The notes under the pieces are model-generated. The model ran no database searches and was not told the DNA's origin. It was given only the letters and a program-made list of their open reading frames with translations. Below are positions 37,269 through 50,479 of a DNA stretch of 64,000 bases, in pieces. This stretch comes from Perca fluviatilis (lineage: Eukaryota > Chordata > Actinopteri > Perciformes > Percidae): positions 28,934,434-28,998,433 of the forward strand of contig NC_053121.1 of assembly GCF_010015445.1 (NCBI RefSeq), read 5' to 3'. Every line of letters starts with the position of its first letter. Position 1 is the stretch's first letter. The translations under genes were made by a program, and so were the position numbers.

Positions 37269-39654
37269 ACTAAAAAAAAAAGGTTAAAAAGAGAAGTAAC
37301 ACCAGAATTGACACTAATAAAAGCATACCAATGGTCCAGCACAAACTGCATAAAAGAATTAAAAAAGTGGGTTAGAACAGCAGCAGGGATCCTGCAATAA
37401 CAAAGATTACTAATTAACAGATCAATTGAAGTTGATCCTGACAATCCTGAGTAAATGAAACCATTGAATCCAAATTACTTTCATAATCCCCAGACGACCA
37501 CAGGACTTTGTCAAACAACTGCTTCAACAGTAACCACAAAACACTTACAGGCAATTATAAAAAACAAATAAAAAAAAAATAAACAGAAAAACTGTGTTGC
37601 ATTATACTGCAGTCAGGAAAAAAAGGAAAATACTACTCATTTTTGTTTCTTGAAGTGACATTTACATGGTCAGTTATGTATAATCCCCATGGCCATTTAA
37701 ACGTCTTTAAATGCATCGCTGACAATGGGAAAATAGTCCATCTTTTCTCTTTTCCTGAAAAGAATTCTGCAGATCCATGGCTTTTTACTTTGAAGTAAAT
37801 CCTTCTTAAAACAGATGCCCTGAAACACACAGACAGAGAAACACACATTTGCTGTGTTGAATAAATACCCTCTTGAGGTAAATACTTAGTGGCTTGGATG
37901 CAGGTGCAGATTATATAGGGCTCAGTTTAAACCTCGAAACATCCTGGCAGACGTTCTGCATCTTTAAAATAGCATGTTCCCATAAATTCTTGGACCAAAC
38001 CACTTTAATAAGATGTGAGGGGGAACTCATTTTAAAGCCATCTGATCTCATAATTCATCCTCTAATGAATGAACTGTTCCGTCCTGATAAAAACCTATGG
38101 ATGAGATCAGTTAGTTTTACAGAGCAGCATGCGTAACTTGACACGGATGAATTTAACTGCTCCTCATGAATCACTTTACCGTGCACCAATCTTGTTGAAT
38201 ATTACAATGGAGTGCTCTGCCTGGATGTTCAGCACTCCCACAGATTGGAAGCATACACAATTGTGCTATTAAACATCAAGGCCTTTGCATGTAGTTAAGA
38301 GGAGGACAGCCATCTAAATATTTAATATAGGGCTATAAATTAACTACAGCACCCGATTTAAAGAGGACAAGCCAAGTGCACAATGCTTTGGACAAAACTG
38401 CTGTACAGATACAGTTTTTAGTACTGAACTGGTTGAGAATTGTTGCACATTGTTGAGTTTGTTTCAGAGCTTTAGAACAGTAACATCCTCTTGCTGCAAG
38501 TTTCTATCTCACTTATCTTATCTTCTCAAAGAAAAAAAGAAAAACGAAAAGGCACAGGCTGCATGCAGAGTGGCACTAGTGAGGAGAAAGCCTATTCGAC
38601 ACGGCATCACGTTTTCTAAACTGGAAGGGCTCCTTGGAGGAAAAATGTTTGGTCAGACCTGGGAAACTTTTCTTTGTGAAAAAAAGGTTTTCAAACTGAT
38701 AATAATATTATTTTCCTTTTTTTATAAGTGTTTTTAATTTTTAATTTTTTTTATTTAATTTGTACGTGTAAATTTGTAAAATTTGTTGTAAAGTATTAAA
38801 TAAATGTGAATAATCCAGTGGTTGGTTTTAACCTGTAGAATCATCAGACCGCTCGTTCTTGTTGCCCTGTTGGACCTACTTTTGAGCGAATGAGAAGCTG
38901 TTCACCGTGGTCACCACCAGTACAAGATGGAAATGCTGATTTTGCTCTGCTGTTCCAGGTTGACCGACTGCACATGTGTGTGAGTCTCGTCTCAGCATTT
39001 GAGCCGTCATCACAGCTTGGCATCCGCTGCTAACAAAAACAAATGTATTCATAACTTTATGAAAGTCCATGATTTTCTTAATGCTGGCACAAATAATGAA
39101 TGAGATACTTTGAATTTCAAAGTGATCGCATGAAATGTTGTGAGCACAAGGTTTTTAAATGCAAATAAATGTGTGTGGAAAAACGAGAGAGAAACATGCT
39201 CTTCCACCACAAATGATTAGGAGAAAAATAGAACCAGGCATCGGTTTGACACTGAAATGGCACAGTGGAAAGTAGTAGTATGGAGGTACAAGGGGCATGT
39301 GAAGAGACATTTACTTTAAACTATAGCAGCGGAGGTTAAATGTCAGTGTGTGATTAGCTCTGTCACCTCACAGCCAGCAGGTTTCAGGTTCTCTGCGTGG
39401 TCTTCCTCCCATAGTCTAAAGACATACAAGTTAAGTGAAATGGAGACACAAAAATTGCCTGTGGGTGTGAAATGTGTTTGTCTGTCGCTGTGTGTTACCC
39501 CTGATGATAGACTGGTGACATTTCCGCGGTCTGCTCTGACTTTCATTCAATGCATAATGAAATAGACGGTTTAGAAAATGCATGGATAGATATGGGGTTC
39601 AATTTGAACTCTTAACAATTTGAGGTCAATTTTACAAAGTGTTTATTGAATCCC
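37269..39654. other. Gene-free AT-rich DNA
   Basis: No recognised feature. Confidence 0.5.
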
Positions 39655-40259
39655 AGTGGTGGAAAGTAACCAAATACATTTACTCAAGTACCGCACCGAT
39701 TTTACACGTCAAAGTTTGTCTAAAGGTTGGGGAATACGACGTATGCGTATGTGAAAAAGTCTTTTGGGGGTCCAGAGAGATTGCCTCAAGTGATTTCACT
39801 GTCCAAACGGTCAGCGGTCGAGTTGCATTTTGACAAGGAAGAAGAATGTGTTGAATAAAAAAAATCCTCCAAACCGTACAACCACATGTCGTTTGTTCCT
39901 ACACTCTAATACGACCGAAATAAATGTTTTATAAATTAGCACCCCTAGTGGCGGCAGGAAATACTACCCACAGGAGCGTTCCTCATAAATGAATGTAACA
40001 ATCACGGTTTTAAACACGTCGTTAAAATTATGAAACGGTAGTATAGTTAGGTTTAGGCACAAAAACTACTTGGTTATGTTTAGGCAACAAAATTACTTAG
40101 TTAAAATATCATAGTTTTGGTTCAAATCAGTACATTTGTTACATTACTTGACTTCTGCGTGTACGTAGCCTACATGGCGGAGAACCTGACATAGTTTGTT
40201 TCCTACATTAAGTTAAGATGACTTACAGTCTACTTTTATTTTCAAACGGGACAAGAACA
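39655..40259 (+). repeat. Dispersed repeats left of the Harbinger element
   Basis: An AGTGGTGGAAAGTAACC fragment comes first, followed by a segment with TTAGGTTTAGGCACAAAAAC and TTATGTTTAGGCAACAAAAT, both common in fish genomes. The Harbinger element begins five bases after its end. Confidence 0.4.
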
Positions 40260-40263
40260 CCAT

Positions 40264-41356
40264 GGGCTCTATTGTAACGATCTGAAACGCAAGTATCAAA
40301 CGTGAAACGCAAGTAGCTTTGTGGGCGGATCTCGGGCGCTGTTGTTATTCTACCGGCGGGATAAATGACTCTTGCGCCCGATGCAAATCTAAAATGGGTT
40401 GGTCTGAAGTAGCTAGGTGTGGTTTGGGCGTAACGTGCAATAAATCAATCAGAGTGTCATCTCACATTCCCTTTAAGAGCAGGCGCACTTGTTCCATGGT
40501 GGATTGCTATTATAACTGCGGATTTGCCTGGCGCACGCCAGCGGGAGCTGTCCGGGATGCGGCAAAGTAATAAATGCCCGTCTTGACTGGGTGGCGATGT
40601 TGCTGCGGCCTCTCGGGTGCTGGAGAGGATTGCTGCAGCCATGGAGCGTGGACCTCCAAACGCATCACCTGCTCCTGTTGTGCCCCTTCCTCCTCCCCCC
40701 ACTCCATCTCCGTCCACCCGCTCCACCAGGAGCACATTGCCACTCCCGGACCAGATCCCGCCGGAGTGTCCAATCCCGCTGTAGTTCAACATCACATCTC
40801 CTTAAGTCCTCTAATATTTCCTCATTTATGTCATCAACACATCCATGATTCATGGAAATGTTGTGTAAAACCCAACAAGCCACAAAGAATGCTGGGACTT
40901 TTTGAGGACTCTACTGTAAAGTGCCTCCTGATCTATCCAAACACCTGAAGCGCATTATCAGTAATATTTTTCTTTGTAATTATGTATGGTTTGCAAAAAT
41001 GGGAACTTCTGCATCAGATAAGAGAAGCAAAGTGTATGCGCGTTGTGCCCACGCTACATTATGGCCAAGCATGCGCCCCTAAAATAGCATCTGAATAACA
41101 CACCACTGACTTTAGATCAGGTTATTCCTGGTCAGTGGCGGAATTGTTTTCTGAAACTGCAAAATAGCACCAGGGAACGTTTGTGCCAGAACACACCTCC
41201 TCTTTTCGCTGAACCGCCCCCGGGAACGCAAATTCATTCCCTAATTTACCGACATGCGTCTGTGGAGGGAAAAATCCGCTGTGCGTCGGGTGCAAAATAG
41301 GAATGATACATGCGTCGGTGTACAAAGGCAATTGCGCTGAGTGCAAGATAGGGCCC
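40264..41356 (-). mobile_element. PIF/Harbinger-type DNA transposon, internally deleted
   Basis: Ends are GGGCTCTATTGT on the left and, reverse-complemented, GGGCCCTATCTT on the right. The element is flanked by the 3-bp duplication CAT at 40261-40263 and 41357-41359. Three-base duplications and these ends fit PIF/Harbinger. At 1093 bp it is too short for the full two-gene element, and only the tail of a transposase remains on the minus strand. The left flank is itself a dispersed teleost repeat. Confidence 0.75.
40760..40953 (-). pseudogene. Harbinger (HARBI1-like) transposase C-terminal fragment, broken
   Basis: The minus strand encodes RFRCLDRSGGTLQ, then a TAG stop, then SPQKVPAFF and ACWVLHNISMNHGC followed by DDINEEILEDL. 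This is the conserved C-terminal block of HARBI1-type DDE transposases, where a tyrosine normally stands at the TAG position. The N-terminal and most catalytic parts are missing, so the gene is dead. It lies inside the TIR element 40264-41356. Confidence 0.7.
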
Positions 41357-41359
41357 CAT

Positions 41360-44300
41360 GTCTCTTGAGTGAAAGTCCTGTCTTTGTAATGGAGCATTTC
41401 TAGATTATTGTACTCATTCTTTAGTAAACGATCTGAATGCTGCTGATTTAATTAAACTACATTTTTCCATCCAAAATAAAAACTGAACCAACAATATTTA
41501 AATTAAGTTTCATAGTATGTAGATCAATGTGTGTTGTATAAGACCAAATGTGTGACAGCAGTGAAACCTAAAGCTCTGTTTCTCTGTGTATTAGTTGCAC
41601 ACTGCAATTTCTGATTAAAATAATTGGTAATTAAAGGGATTTTGATTCAGAATTGTTTGGCCAAGCCATTGCTAGGCCAAGCATTTGAACTAACTTCAAG
41701 AGAGCACTTAACAGCATATTATAGTTCTTTAGTTATAGTGCAAATCCGGTGCTGCAATACTGACCATGCAAAAACAATTCAAGGCAGCAGGGACTAAAGA
41801 CAATGAAGGGCACCTTCGCCTCTTAATTCTCTAAGTTAAGAATTAAAGTTGTACCTGTGGGTTTTATTGATATGCTACCTAACAGATGATTGTTTTACAG
41901 AAAAATAAAACGAATGTTAAGAGTGCATTAGGTTAATGACAGGCAGGAGTGTAACTATCGGTGGGGCAGTTTGTTTTCATAAGGCTTATTGTTATTGTTT
42001 TACATTTAATCTGACGTTTGCCCACACACCCAAAAGTTATTGTGTTTCCTGTTGCAAAAAGAAACTGATCACTGCAGTTTAGAGTTAGTACGGTCTCCTG
42101 TAAGATTTACTGTTCAGAAAATGTTTCTGTTAATAGCAAGTGAGCAGAAAAATGAGAAAGCTCAAATGAGCTGCTGATTATGCATTACTAAGTAAACAGA
42201 ACAATAGACAGTTAAACTGCTGTGCACAGTGCTTGTGTTGCAAAAAAAAAAAAAAGTAATGTCAAATTCAGATTGTATTATGGATACATGAGATTGTATT
42301 ACTGTATTATGGACTTTTTTATCACAATTTTTTATAATCAAGATACGTTTGATTATCTTTATATTTTCAAACATTTAAACTGAAAATGAAGACCAGCAAC
42401 TGCACCATGATGATCATCTAATAGTTCTAGTTTGTAGCTCTGGTTCTAGTAGTACCAATAATGCTATCAGTCTCAACATAATAAAGGTAGTTCAGTAATC
42501 TTTGCATCTGTGTGTAATCTCCAGTGAAACAAACAGACTATTAACAAATGCACATATATTTTGTATCTTCACCATTCAACATTCCAACATTTGTAAATGT
42601 AAATGATCTCTGAAAAACATTTTTAAAACACAGTCAAACTTCATAAAATGCAAAACATGAAGGATAAAATTCAGGTGTGTATTGTTCAAGATTTTGCTTT
42701 TGTTACAAGACCTGTGTCTGCTGCAAAAGTCAATTTATATGAGGTCGATATTCAAATTTTGTTTTTTGTGACAAATGAGTTCAAGTGGCTGAAACTGAAA
42801 CTAGTACCAAAAAGACATGCATGTGAAGGGAACAACTGACAACAAAATGAATTTTGGGTGGATTCTCACTTATCTTTGTGTCTGCAAGGACAATTCGGTT
42901 TGCTCCTTTATGTCAGGCAAGCAAAAGTAATCAAAGAAAAGTATACATGAAAGAAAGGTTTTGTAACTGTATAATTTCTATGGCATAATTTGACCATAGG
43001 GTGATGATAAAAAGGGCTCGACGCACATCATGTACCAAAGAGAAAGAAAAGCATGAAGACGTGGCCCTTGTCTTCACTTTTGCTTGCTTTATCCTCCTCT
43101 ACCAGCGTGACAAATCCATCGCTGAGAGAAGAGAGTTGATGCTGTCAGAGACCTTGAAAACTAGGCAACAGCCCTGGCGGTATGACGAGCTGTGAAGCAA
43201 GCTTTGTTGCTCGGTTCAGCTCACAATGCAGTAACCACTGGCCCTGACGCATCAACAAATGAAGACGGATTGCGTATGATGACACAAGTCGAGTTTAATT
43301 CGCTATTTTGCCAAAAGGGTAAGGGCTGAGGGAGAGAGATGTATCGTGAGCGTTGGAAGTTAACTCAATATATAACAAAGCCCAGAGGTGTGGCTTTGAT
43401 CTTCTCTTGCCGAGAGTTGTGACATTCCCTGTTCCAGTGTATCTGAACTCAGGTGGCTCCTTCACACACAATAGCACAGGGAAATAACTTCATCTCACAG
43501 ACTAAATAAGGAGCTCTTGAAGTCCCTCTAGAATCTGGAAAAGCAAGAAGATGAAACAACCAGATGAAATTGTATTATTCTTCCCTGATGTTGTATTCAT
43601 TTTACATTAAAAAAAGAAGGAAAAAGAGCTGTGTGCTGCTGACTGAGACCTGTGTGCATTGTGAATCTCTTATCTCTCTGCAGCACAGGTGAGGTCAGCT
43701 CGTTTTTGGTGCAATCAATTCAAAATGTTAGCAAAAATTCTGGTTTATTTTCCACAGTTGGAACATTCAGTTTCATATATTTGTCAGCGGGTTGGATATA
43801 TGTCAGGCTGGGGTTCCTGTCACCCTGCAAACTACACATCTACTCCTTCCTGCAGAGCACGCTTTTGTCAACTAGCCTGATTCCTGATCTATAGTAGCCT
43901 CACGACATGTTTCACAAGACCAATAGCTCTCAGCAAGCAACTCATTTTTACATTTACATTTTCCATCATTTTAACTCTGTAATCTTCATATTCTTTAAGC
44001 CCCTCATGTCCTCCGGGTCAAAAATGACCTGGCCTAGCTTTTCCACGATGATAAATCCTCTTCATTGAATTTTAAATACAAAATCAAAAATATTTTGTAT
44101 GAAGATACAGTCAGTCACACATCAACAATGTGTGTTTTTTATCGTCCATAAAGACAGTATTTGAGCAGCCTGTACACAGCTCACTTTTACACCAACACAC
44201 ATCACAATAAATATTTTCTTGTTTGCCTGTTTTGTTCTGCTCAAGACTCCTCTGAGCCACTTCCTTTGGCAGTATCTATATGGTGTGGGTGTGTGTCAGG

Positions 44301-44839
44301 GAGGGAGAATGACTGAGAAGAACACTGGCTCTCCAGCTGATGCTACCGGTGTGTGTGTGTGTATGTGTGTGCGCGTGTGTGTGTGTGGGTGTGTGTATGC
44401 GCATTACATAGTCTTAGGTTACCATCCATGCTGCAGAGTAACCATAGACTCTACAACTGCTGGATCGAGGAGCCAACGATGTTGGTGAGCTGATTTTTTT
44501 TTTCAGAAAACACAACAAAGTTTGCAATGGCAGAATCTCTCCGTTTCATGATTAAAAAACAAAACAAAACAAGAGGCTTTTCACTCCTGTCAAACGCTGG
44601 TTTCCTTTTGACTAAAAGTGCCACGATTGAAGATATTTTGAAATCGGCATCTTTGCCAGACTCATTGGCCTCATTCAGAACCTCGGTAAGATGCCTCAGT
44701 AAGAACAGAATCTACGCACATCTACTCTATTGATTTTGACACGTTAATCTAAAAGCACACCATACTTAGCATATCATATGCCCCATGCAAGAGCCATTTA
44801 GGACTTAGAAATGTATCCGCCACTAGATCTTTGCAGCTA
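41360..44839. other. Gene-free AT-rich DNA
   Basis: A CCGGGTCAAAAATGACCTGG near-palindrome at 44014-44033 may be the end of an old element. The interrupted GT run lies at 44350. Confidence 0.45.
44350..44398 (+). repeat. Interrupted (GT)n
   Basis: GT run with GTAT, GCGC and GGGT interruptions. Confidence 0.9.
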
Positions 44840-45016
44840 GTCCTGCCTGTCTGTGGTAATCTCTCCAAGTTCGCTCACACAATTTCTCCTCTCTGTGCAC
44901 TACACTAGTTTGCAGTTTGCATCCAGTTCAAGTTTAAGACTCTGGTGCTGGCCTACTCAGGGCACTGAAAGGGACTGCTCCTTCCTACAGTACTTTCAAA
45001 CTAGTACGGCAACTGC
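44840..45016 (+). mobile_element. L2-type LINE fragment, left part
   Basis: The reading frame, with shifts, resembles the end of L2/Maui ORF2: CCAAGTTCGCTCACAC..., a HWLPV-like stretch with CAGTTTGCATCCAGTTCAAG, then GGGACTGCTCCTTCCTAC (GTAPSY). It breaks off at about 45016 and appears to resume at 46450. Confidence 0.5.
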
Positions 45017-45560
45017 ACCTCAGCTGACCAGAAAGCCCTGGCAGAGGGCGTAAAGACGGCCCACCACATCACTGGCACCCAGCTCCCAGCCATCAAAGAC
45101 ATCTACCACAAACACTGCCTGCGCAGAGGCCTGAGCATCAGCACAGATCCCACACACCCCAACCACGGCCTGTTCTCCCTCCTGCCCTCTGGGAGGCGCT
45201 ACAGGAGCCTCAAAGCCCGCACTACCAGGCTCAGTTTCTTCCCCAAAGCTGTCACCCGTCTGAACCGGGCCACCTGCAGAACTTTACTTAGATCCTTCTC
45301 CTCTGCCCCTTCCTCCTCCTGTTACTGCACTTAACTATGCCATTTGCACAATCACTTTAATATATACTACGTCAACGTCTACAATATAATTCATAATAAT
45401 TCTGAGCCTTTAAATAATGTTGATGTTAATAAAATGTCTTTTAATCTACTGTGTATGTGCACTGTTTGTATGTATTTGGAGTATCGAGACTACGACCTAC
45501 ATTTCGTTACATATGTGTCTGCATATTGTGTCTGTGACTTTAACTATGGTGAAACCTTAA
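45017..45560 (+). mobile_element. LINE 3' end (Rex/CR1-like), ORF2 C-terminus open
   Basis: An ATG-less frame, open from 45032 to the TAA at 45332-45334, encodes the C-terminal part of a LINE ORF2: KTAHHITGTQLPAIKDIY and then LLPSGRRYRSLKARTTR. The TAA is followed by a short 3' UTR with ACATTTCGTTACATATGTG. It is 5'-truncated and sits inside the L2 fragment. Confidence 0.65.
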
Positions 45561-45589
45561 GGTTACATGTAATGGCACTGGAATAGTGT

Positions 45590-46440
45590 CTCAGAAAAGT
45601 GTTACATACATTAACATTAGAGCAGTCATTAACCTGTAAATCTATAGCTGACAAAATATTATCCAAATGTGCCGGTAAACTGAAATTCCTGTATCGCAGG
45701 ACAAGTCATCTAGATTATTCTATCAAGAAATTACTGGTTGTATCATTGATTCAATGTCATTTCGATTATGCATGTTCTGCTTGGTACTGTGGATTATCAG
45801 TTAAACTTAAAAACAGACTGCAAGTGATGCAAAATAATGTTATCCGCTACCTGTTAAATGCAACCCCCCCCGGACTCATATTGGTAGAGATGCTTTTAAA
45901 AGGGTAGGGTTGCTGCCAGTACATGTTAGAGTGGAGCAGTTAAAGTTGAATCATATGTATAATGTCATAAATGGCTCTGCTCCCAAATATCTACATTCCC
46001 ATATAAAAATGGTTCATACACAGCATAATCACAATACTAGGGCCACTGTCCAGAGTCAACAATGCAGCTAGAAGTTCTTTTTTTTTATACAGGTATAACA
46101 TTGTGGAATAATCTGCCGCTTTCCCTCAAAATTGTAAATACCAGAGGGGCTTTTAGACACAAGTTTAAGGGTTTTTCATGGAATAGAGTAGCCAATATTT
46201 TTTAATTAGAGTAGACTGATTATTTTATGTGATTTATGATTCTCTGATTTTGAATGCTTTTAAACCTTGGATGATCTGTATTATATGTTATTGTCTTTGA
46301 CCTGAAATAGGTCTTCGTTATGTGTTGCATGTTTTAACACCAAGGACCATGTTGGAAATAAGTGTTTACACTTTAACATGCTATCCTTTGGATTATGTTG
46401 TTTGTCAAATCCAAATAAAAATCAAAATCAAAATAAATCA
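45590..46440 (+). mobile_element. LINE 3' end with frameshifted ORF2 tail
   Basis: The frame ILSKCAGKLKFLYRR...HFDYACSAWYCGL...NNVIRYLLNA is the region after the reverse transcriptase domain of a non-LTR element. The run of C at 45866-45873 shifts the frame; the match continues as HIGRDAFKRVGLLPVHVRVE and NHMYNVINGSAPKYLHSHI, then decays. It ends in a CAAAATCAAAAT-type tail. 5'-truncated. Confidence 0.7.
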
Positions 46441-46449
46441 AAAACCATA

Positions 46450-46745
46450 GTCTCCAGCTCAACCCTTGTGCTCCTATGCTTCTGGATGATTGCTCGCCTG
46501 TCACTCAGCGGACCCTGTTGCTAGTCTCAGGGAAGGCTTGTCTTCTCTGTTCTGGCCCCACAGTGGTTGAATGAACTCCTCATTGAAGTCAGAACAGCAG
46601 AGTCACTGCCCTTCTACTGCTGCAGGCTGAAAACCCATCTTTTCAGAAACAACACCTACACACTTTGCTCGCACTTAGTAACATCTTACTTCCTTAAAAA
46701 CTGTGAGACAAATTCTATCTCTTGTTCCTTTCATTGTAACAACAT
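46450..46745 (+). mobile_element. L2-type LINE fragment, right part
   Basis: LFSVLAPQWLNELLIEVRTA and ESLPFYCCRLKTHLFR (frames shifted) match the C-terminus of L2/Maui ORF2. Together with 44840-45016 it forms one older element split by the younger LINE tails. Confidence 0.55.
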
Positions 46746-47324
46746 ATCCTAAACAAATGTAATGTATAGAATTTGATTGTCAATGTAAAGGTGAAATGAG
46801 GACTCCTTTAACTTGTCCTTATTATAAAAGGTTTAAAATACTCCTATATATGTTAACCATTACATTTGTGTGCATAGTGACACTAATATAGAGAAATGAT
46901 AACAGAAGTGAGTTTGCGGACACGATCAATTGTAAAGAGGTAAATCTTGAATGATGCTGTGGCAGTGTGTTGAGTCTACTAATGATATCACAATACCAGA
47001 TCCACTTTAGCAGCCACGTTATAGCAGTAAGCAGTGATTTAAAATATCCCAAGGCATATTGAATGTAAGGGATGAGAAAAGTGCTAAAGGGAAGGATAAC
47101 TGGATTCCAGCCGATCATGAAGGCCATATAATGTGCGGGAGGGGGATGGAGTGCAAAGAAAAGCTGTTGATGACGTATGTGTTAATTTAAGGAAACCAGA
47201 ATGCTGTTGTGATGTCTTGGAGATCTCTGTTTGGTTTAACTGTGTGCTGTGTTGCTAATGATCAATACTTGATAAGGGAACACAGTAGGGAGTGGGAACT
47301 TGAATGGACAGTCTATTGCTACGT
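46746..47324. other. Gene-free AT-rich DNA
   Basis: No recognised feature. Confidence 0.5.
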
Positions 47325-47772
47325 TTACATGTGGCGGACTATTTTCATAAACAGACATTTCAACGTCTCCGTTTTCAAAAATAACATCGTGCACAGCTGT
47401 CAGTTTTCAGAAAAGTGTTCATTTACACGTATCCGTGTATATATGCGTCAAGAGCATGCCAAACCTGTATGTGGTAGTGTAACGAGAAGCTCAAGTCCAC
47501 GTTAGCCAATCAGAATCCCAAAAATAGCAACAACAGCAACGAATCACTTCCTCTCTCTTCTCTTCCTCACTTCCTCGGCTGCCTAAACCTCCATTTGTCT
47601 CAGTTGACATGCAAACGTGCAAACAAAGTTTTCCAAAATCTCCACTCTGGCCGGAGTTTTTAGAAAGAATCGTTTTGAGAGGCGAATTCTCCATTTGCGT
47701 GTAAACAAAGGGCACAAACGAAGGGAAATGTCTCAGTTTTTCTAAATAACCATGTACGTGTAAACGGGGTAT
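47325..47772. mobile_element. TIR-like element with CGTTTACA ends
   Basis: Left TGCTACGTTTACATG and right, inverted, CCCCGTTTACACGTACATGG. The GTTTTCA.AA and TTTTGAGA motifs are mirrored inside. Non-coding; boundaries approximate. Confidence 0.5.
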
Positions 47773-50479
47773 AAGTGACAGAGCGAGCAAAAGGGTTTAG
47801 GAAGAGGAATACATGTAATGCAGAGGACAAAATTGCCAGGATATGGAGGAGGAGGATAGACTTCATGCTAAGATTGTGTTGCCAACGTCTCCATCTGCTG
47901 CTCCATGGCTTAGACTGAGGTGTGTTCAAACTGAATGCAAAGTGCCTTGTGTTATTACAGTATGGCTGCGTTTATTTTCCACAAAACCCAATGGTACTGC
48001 ATGTGTAGATGTTAGCTGTAGTTAGCTAGCTACCTGTGCAGTGTATCATTCATAAATTGGCCTCATAAGGTGTCAGTATAACCAAAATATTTTGCCGAAG
48101 TTGCAACATTTGAAACTCACACGGATGTGTCTTTGCCTTAATTTGCGCCACCCAGATCAAATACATGCCTATAACAATTATATTTTTATAATCTAAACTT
48201 TTCTTATTATTTTCTTCATGAGTTTTGCTCAAACAAATGTTCCAAATTTCGCACACCCTCTTAATTGGACAAATTTGTCGTAAATTGCTCGTTGGGATGA
48301 ATACCACTTGTTATTACCACCTAGATTATTACTATAAATTACGTTCCAAACATTTCCGTCACAAAAGTTTCACACAAGAGTAAGAAAAGAAGAACTTTAC
48401 ACCGCGAATCTTGAAGTCCTGCAGACAATACTTGTCATAAGTAAAGTCATAATTGTACATTTACCAACAATGTGTCATTAGACCTGCGCCAGGCGAATGA
48501 AGAGAAAATGGTTTGGCATGACGTTAAATGCTAAAAAACGTGTCCTACACGTGAAGTTGATGATTCATTTTAGATTAATTAACAGTAACAATAGTTAGTT
48601 TGTCCTCCCCCACTCGACACACTAATTTCAATTTACCTGGTCTGGTGTGATACAAAATATTAGCTTATGCGATATCATGAAACATGAACATGGGCTTTTT
48701 AAGGCCACTTTTAAATTACCTTGATTCCACAGAGAGAGTCTGTCTGACTCCATGTTCTAATTAAATCACTGTGCAGGTATTCAGTGCATGAAACGCCTCT
48801 CAGCTGGAGCAAATGCACCAGAAGAACTAAAGCAAGACCAATTATTTATACTGTACCTTCCTGTGGAAAACCTCAGTAGAAGAAACGCTTATGTGACATT
48901 TAAGTATTATGAGGATGAATGTGAGGTATTGTTTCTGGAGGGCTGAACCTCAATAGACGCACTTGGATTCAGCACGCCTGCCCACACCTCTAAATATGAT
49001 CTCAGCTGCTCTGCTTCAGCCGTGACTTTTTATTCACAATGTTTAATAAATCATCAAAATATACTGCTGGTGACAAAATGCTTAATATAAAATTCATACT
49101 TGGGGATGATGGTGCCACTTCAACAGAATAAGCACAATAAATAATTATTTTACTTCACCTAGAGGAAATATTGCTTCCACGTCTGGAGGGGAGGAATGTA
49201 AAACTTTCTGTCTCTTTGCTCCAATTTATGGGTCCATTCGTCATTAAACAATTACATAGACAAAGAATTCAATTTCCCTCCTCTCATTTCTTCTTTCATG
49301 ACCATGTTTCCCAGAAAGGGCAAAAACATAATTACAGAATGCAGCAACACGCTAACAAAGAAATATCGACTGTTGACTCACAGGAGAACAGTGAAGGGTT
49401 TTTTGTTGCTAATGATGTTTTCTCCTCCATTATCCTGGAGATGTTTTCACTGCTGTGAGAGAGGTTTATATTCAAAAAACTTTTTTTCCAATCCCATAAA
49501 TCTACCTTTGTTTTGTGAACAAAGACAAAAGAAGCTGTCTTAACTTGCAGATCAACAAAGATGTGATGTGCAGGAGGCACAAAGCGCATGTGGATGCCTT
49601 TTAACATGTGCCAAAGAATCAGAGCATTGTGTTGTTATCTTTCACCAGAAGCCTTTTTTCATTTTATGTTAATGAATGTTTGAATGTGTGTAGAAGATGC
49701 ATAGCAGCACATGCATGTCTTCCAGTTTTGCAGCCAGCCACAATTTTTGGACGTCGGGTTGGAACTGAAGTCGGCTCACATGGGAGCTCATTTAGCAGAC
49801 CAGTCTGTCACCGGGGAGCGTATGAAAGCTAAACCTAATGAAAGCACACACAGCCAAAACCTGCCGGCTAACATCTGCCCCAGACTTTTAGCTCAAACCG
49901 GCTCCACTCTCTCATCAAAGCAAAACCACACAGCTCCCATTTTTCTCACTTGAGTCGCAGGTCTACATGATCTTTTATGTGCTGCATGGACTCAGTGGCC
50001 CGTAGGGCTTGGGAATCTATCAAAAATGTGGTGTGTAATTCAAAATTAAAGGGATCTCAGTGAGCAAATGTGGATTTTTATTTTACATTCCTGGGAGTTG
50101 TTTGCAGACATTACACAGACTACAGAGATAGACATAAGCCATCCTCATCTAAAGCTTTTATATGAGATGAGCTTATTCATTCATTCACAGCCAATCTACC
50201 ATGTTCATGTGATTTTGTGTGTGTTTGTGTGTGTGTGTGTTGGGGGGGGGATGTTGCACTTTGTTTGTGTTGTATCCTTACAGCATCTTAAAAGATTTAT
50301 TTAGAGGTACTGAAGAAAGCTTCTCTATTCACAAGACTACTACGCTTGCTACTACTGCTGCTGCTGTAAGTCTATGGTTCACTCGATCCATTTACCGCAT
50401 TAATGCAGAGTCAAATATCTAAAAACAAATTGGATGTACTGCGATGAAAATCTGTACAGACATGTCTGTGGCACATCTT
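47773..50479. other. Gene-free AT-rich DNA
   Basis: No recognised feature; a short GT run with poly-G at 50216-50250. Confidence 0.5.

Noticed and set aside
40319..40948. Plus-strand frames rich in Ser, Pro and Cys
   Set aside because: They lie inside the Harbinger element, antisense to its transposase remnant.
44014..44033. CCGGGTCAAAAATGACC near-palindrome as a regulatory site
   Set aside because: It resembles the ends of degraded fish DNA elements, and no adjacent gene exists to regulate.
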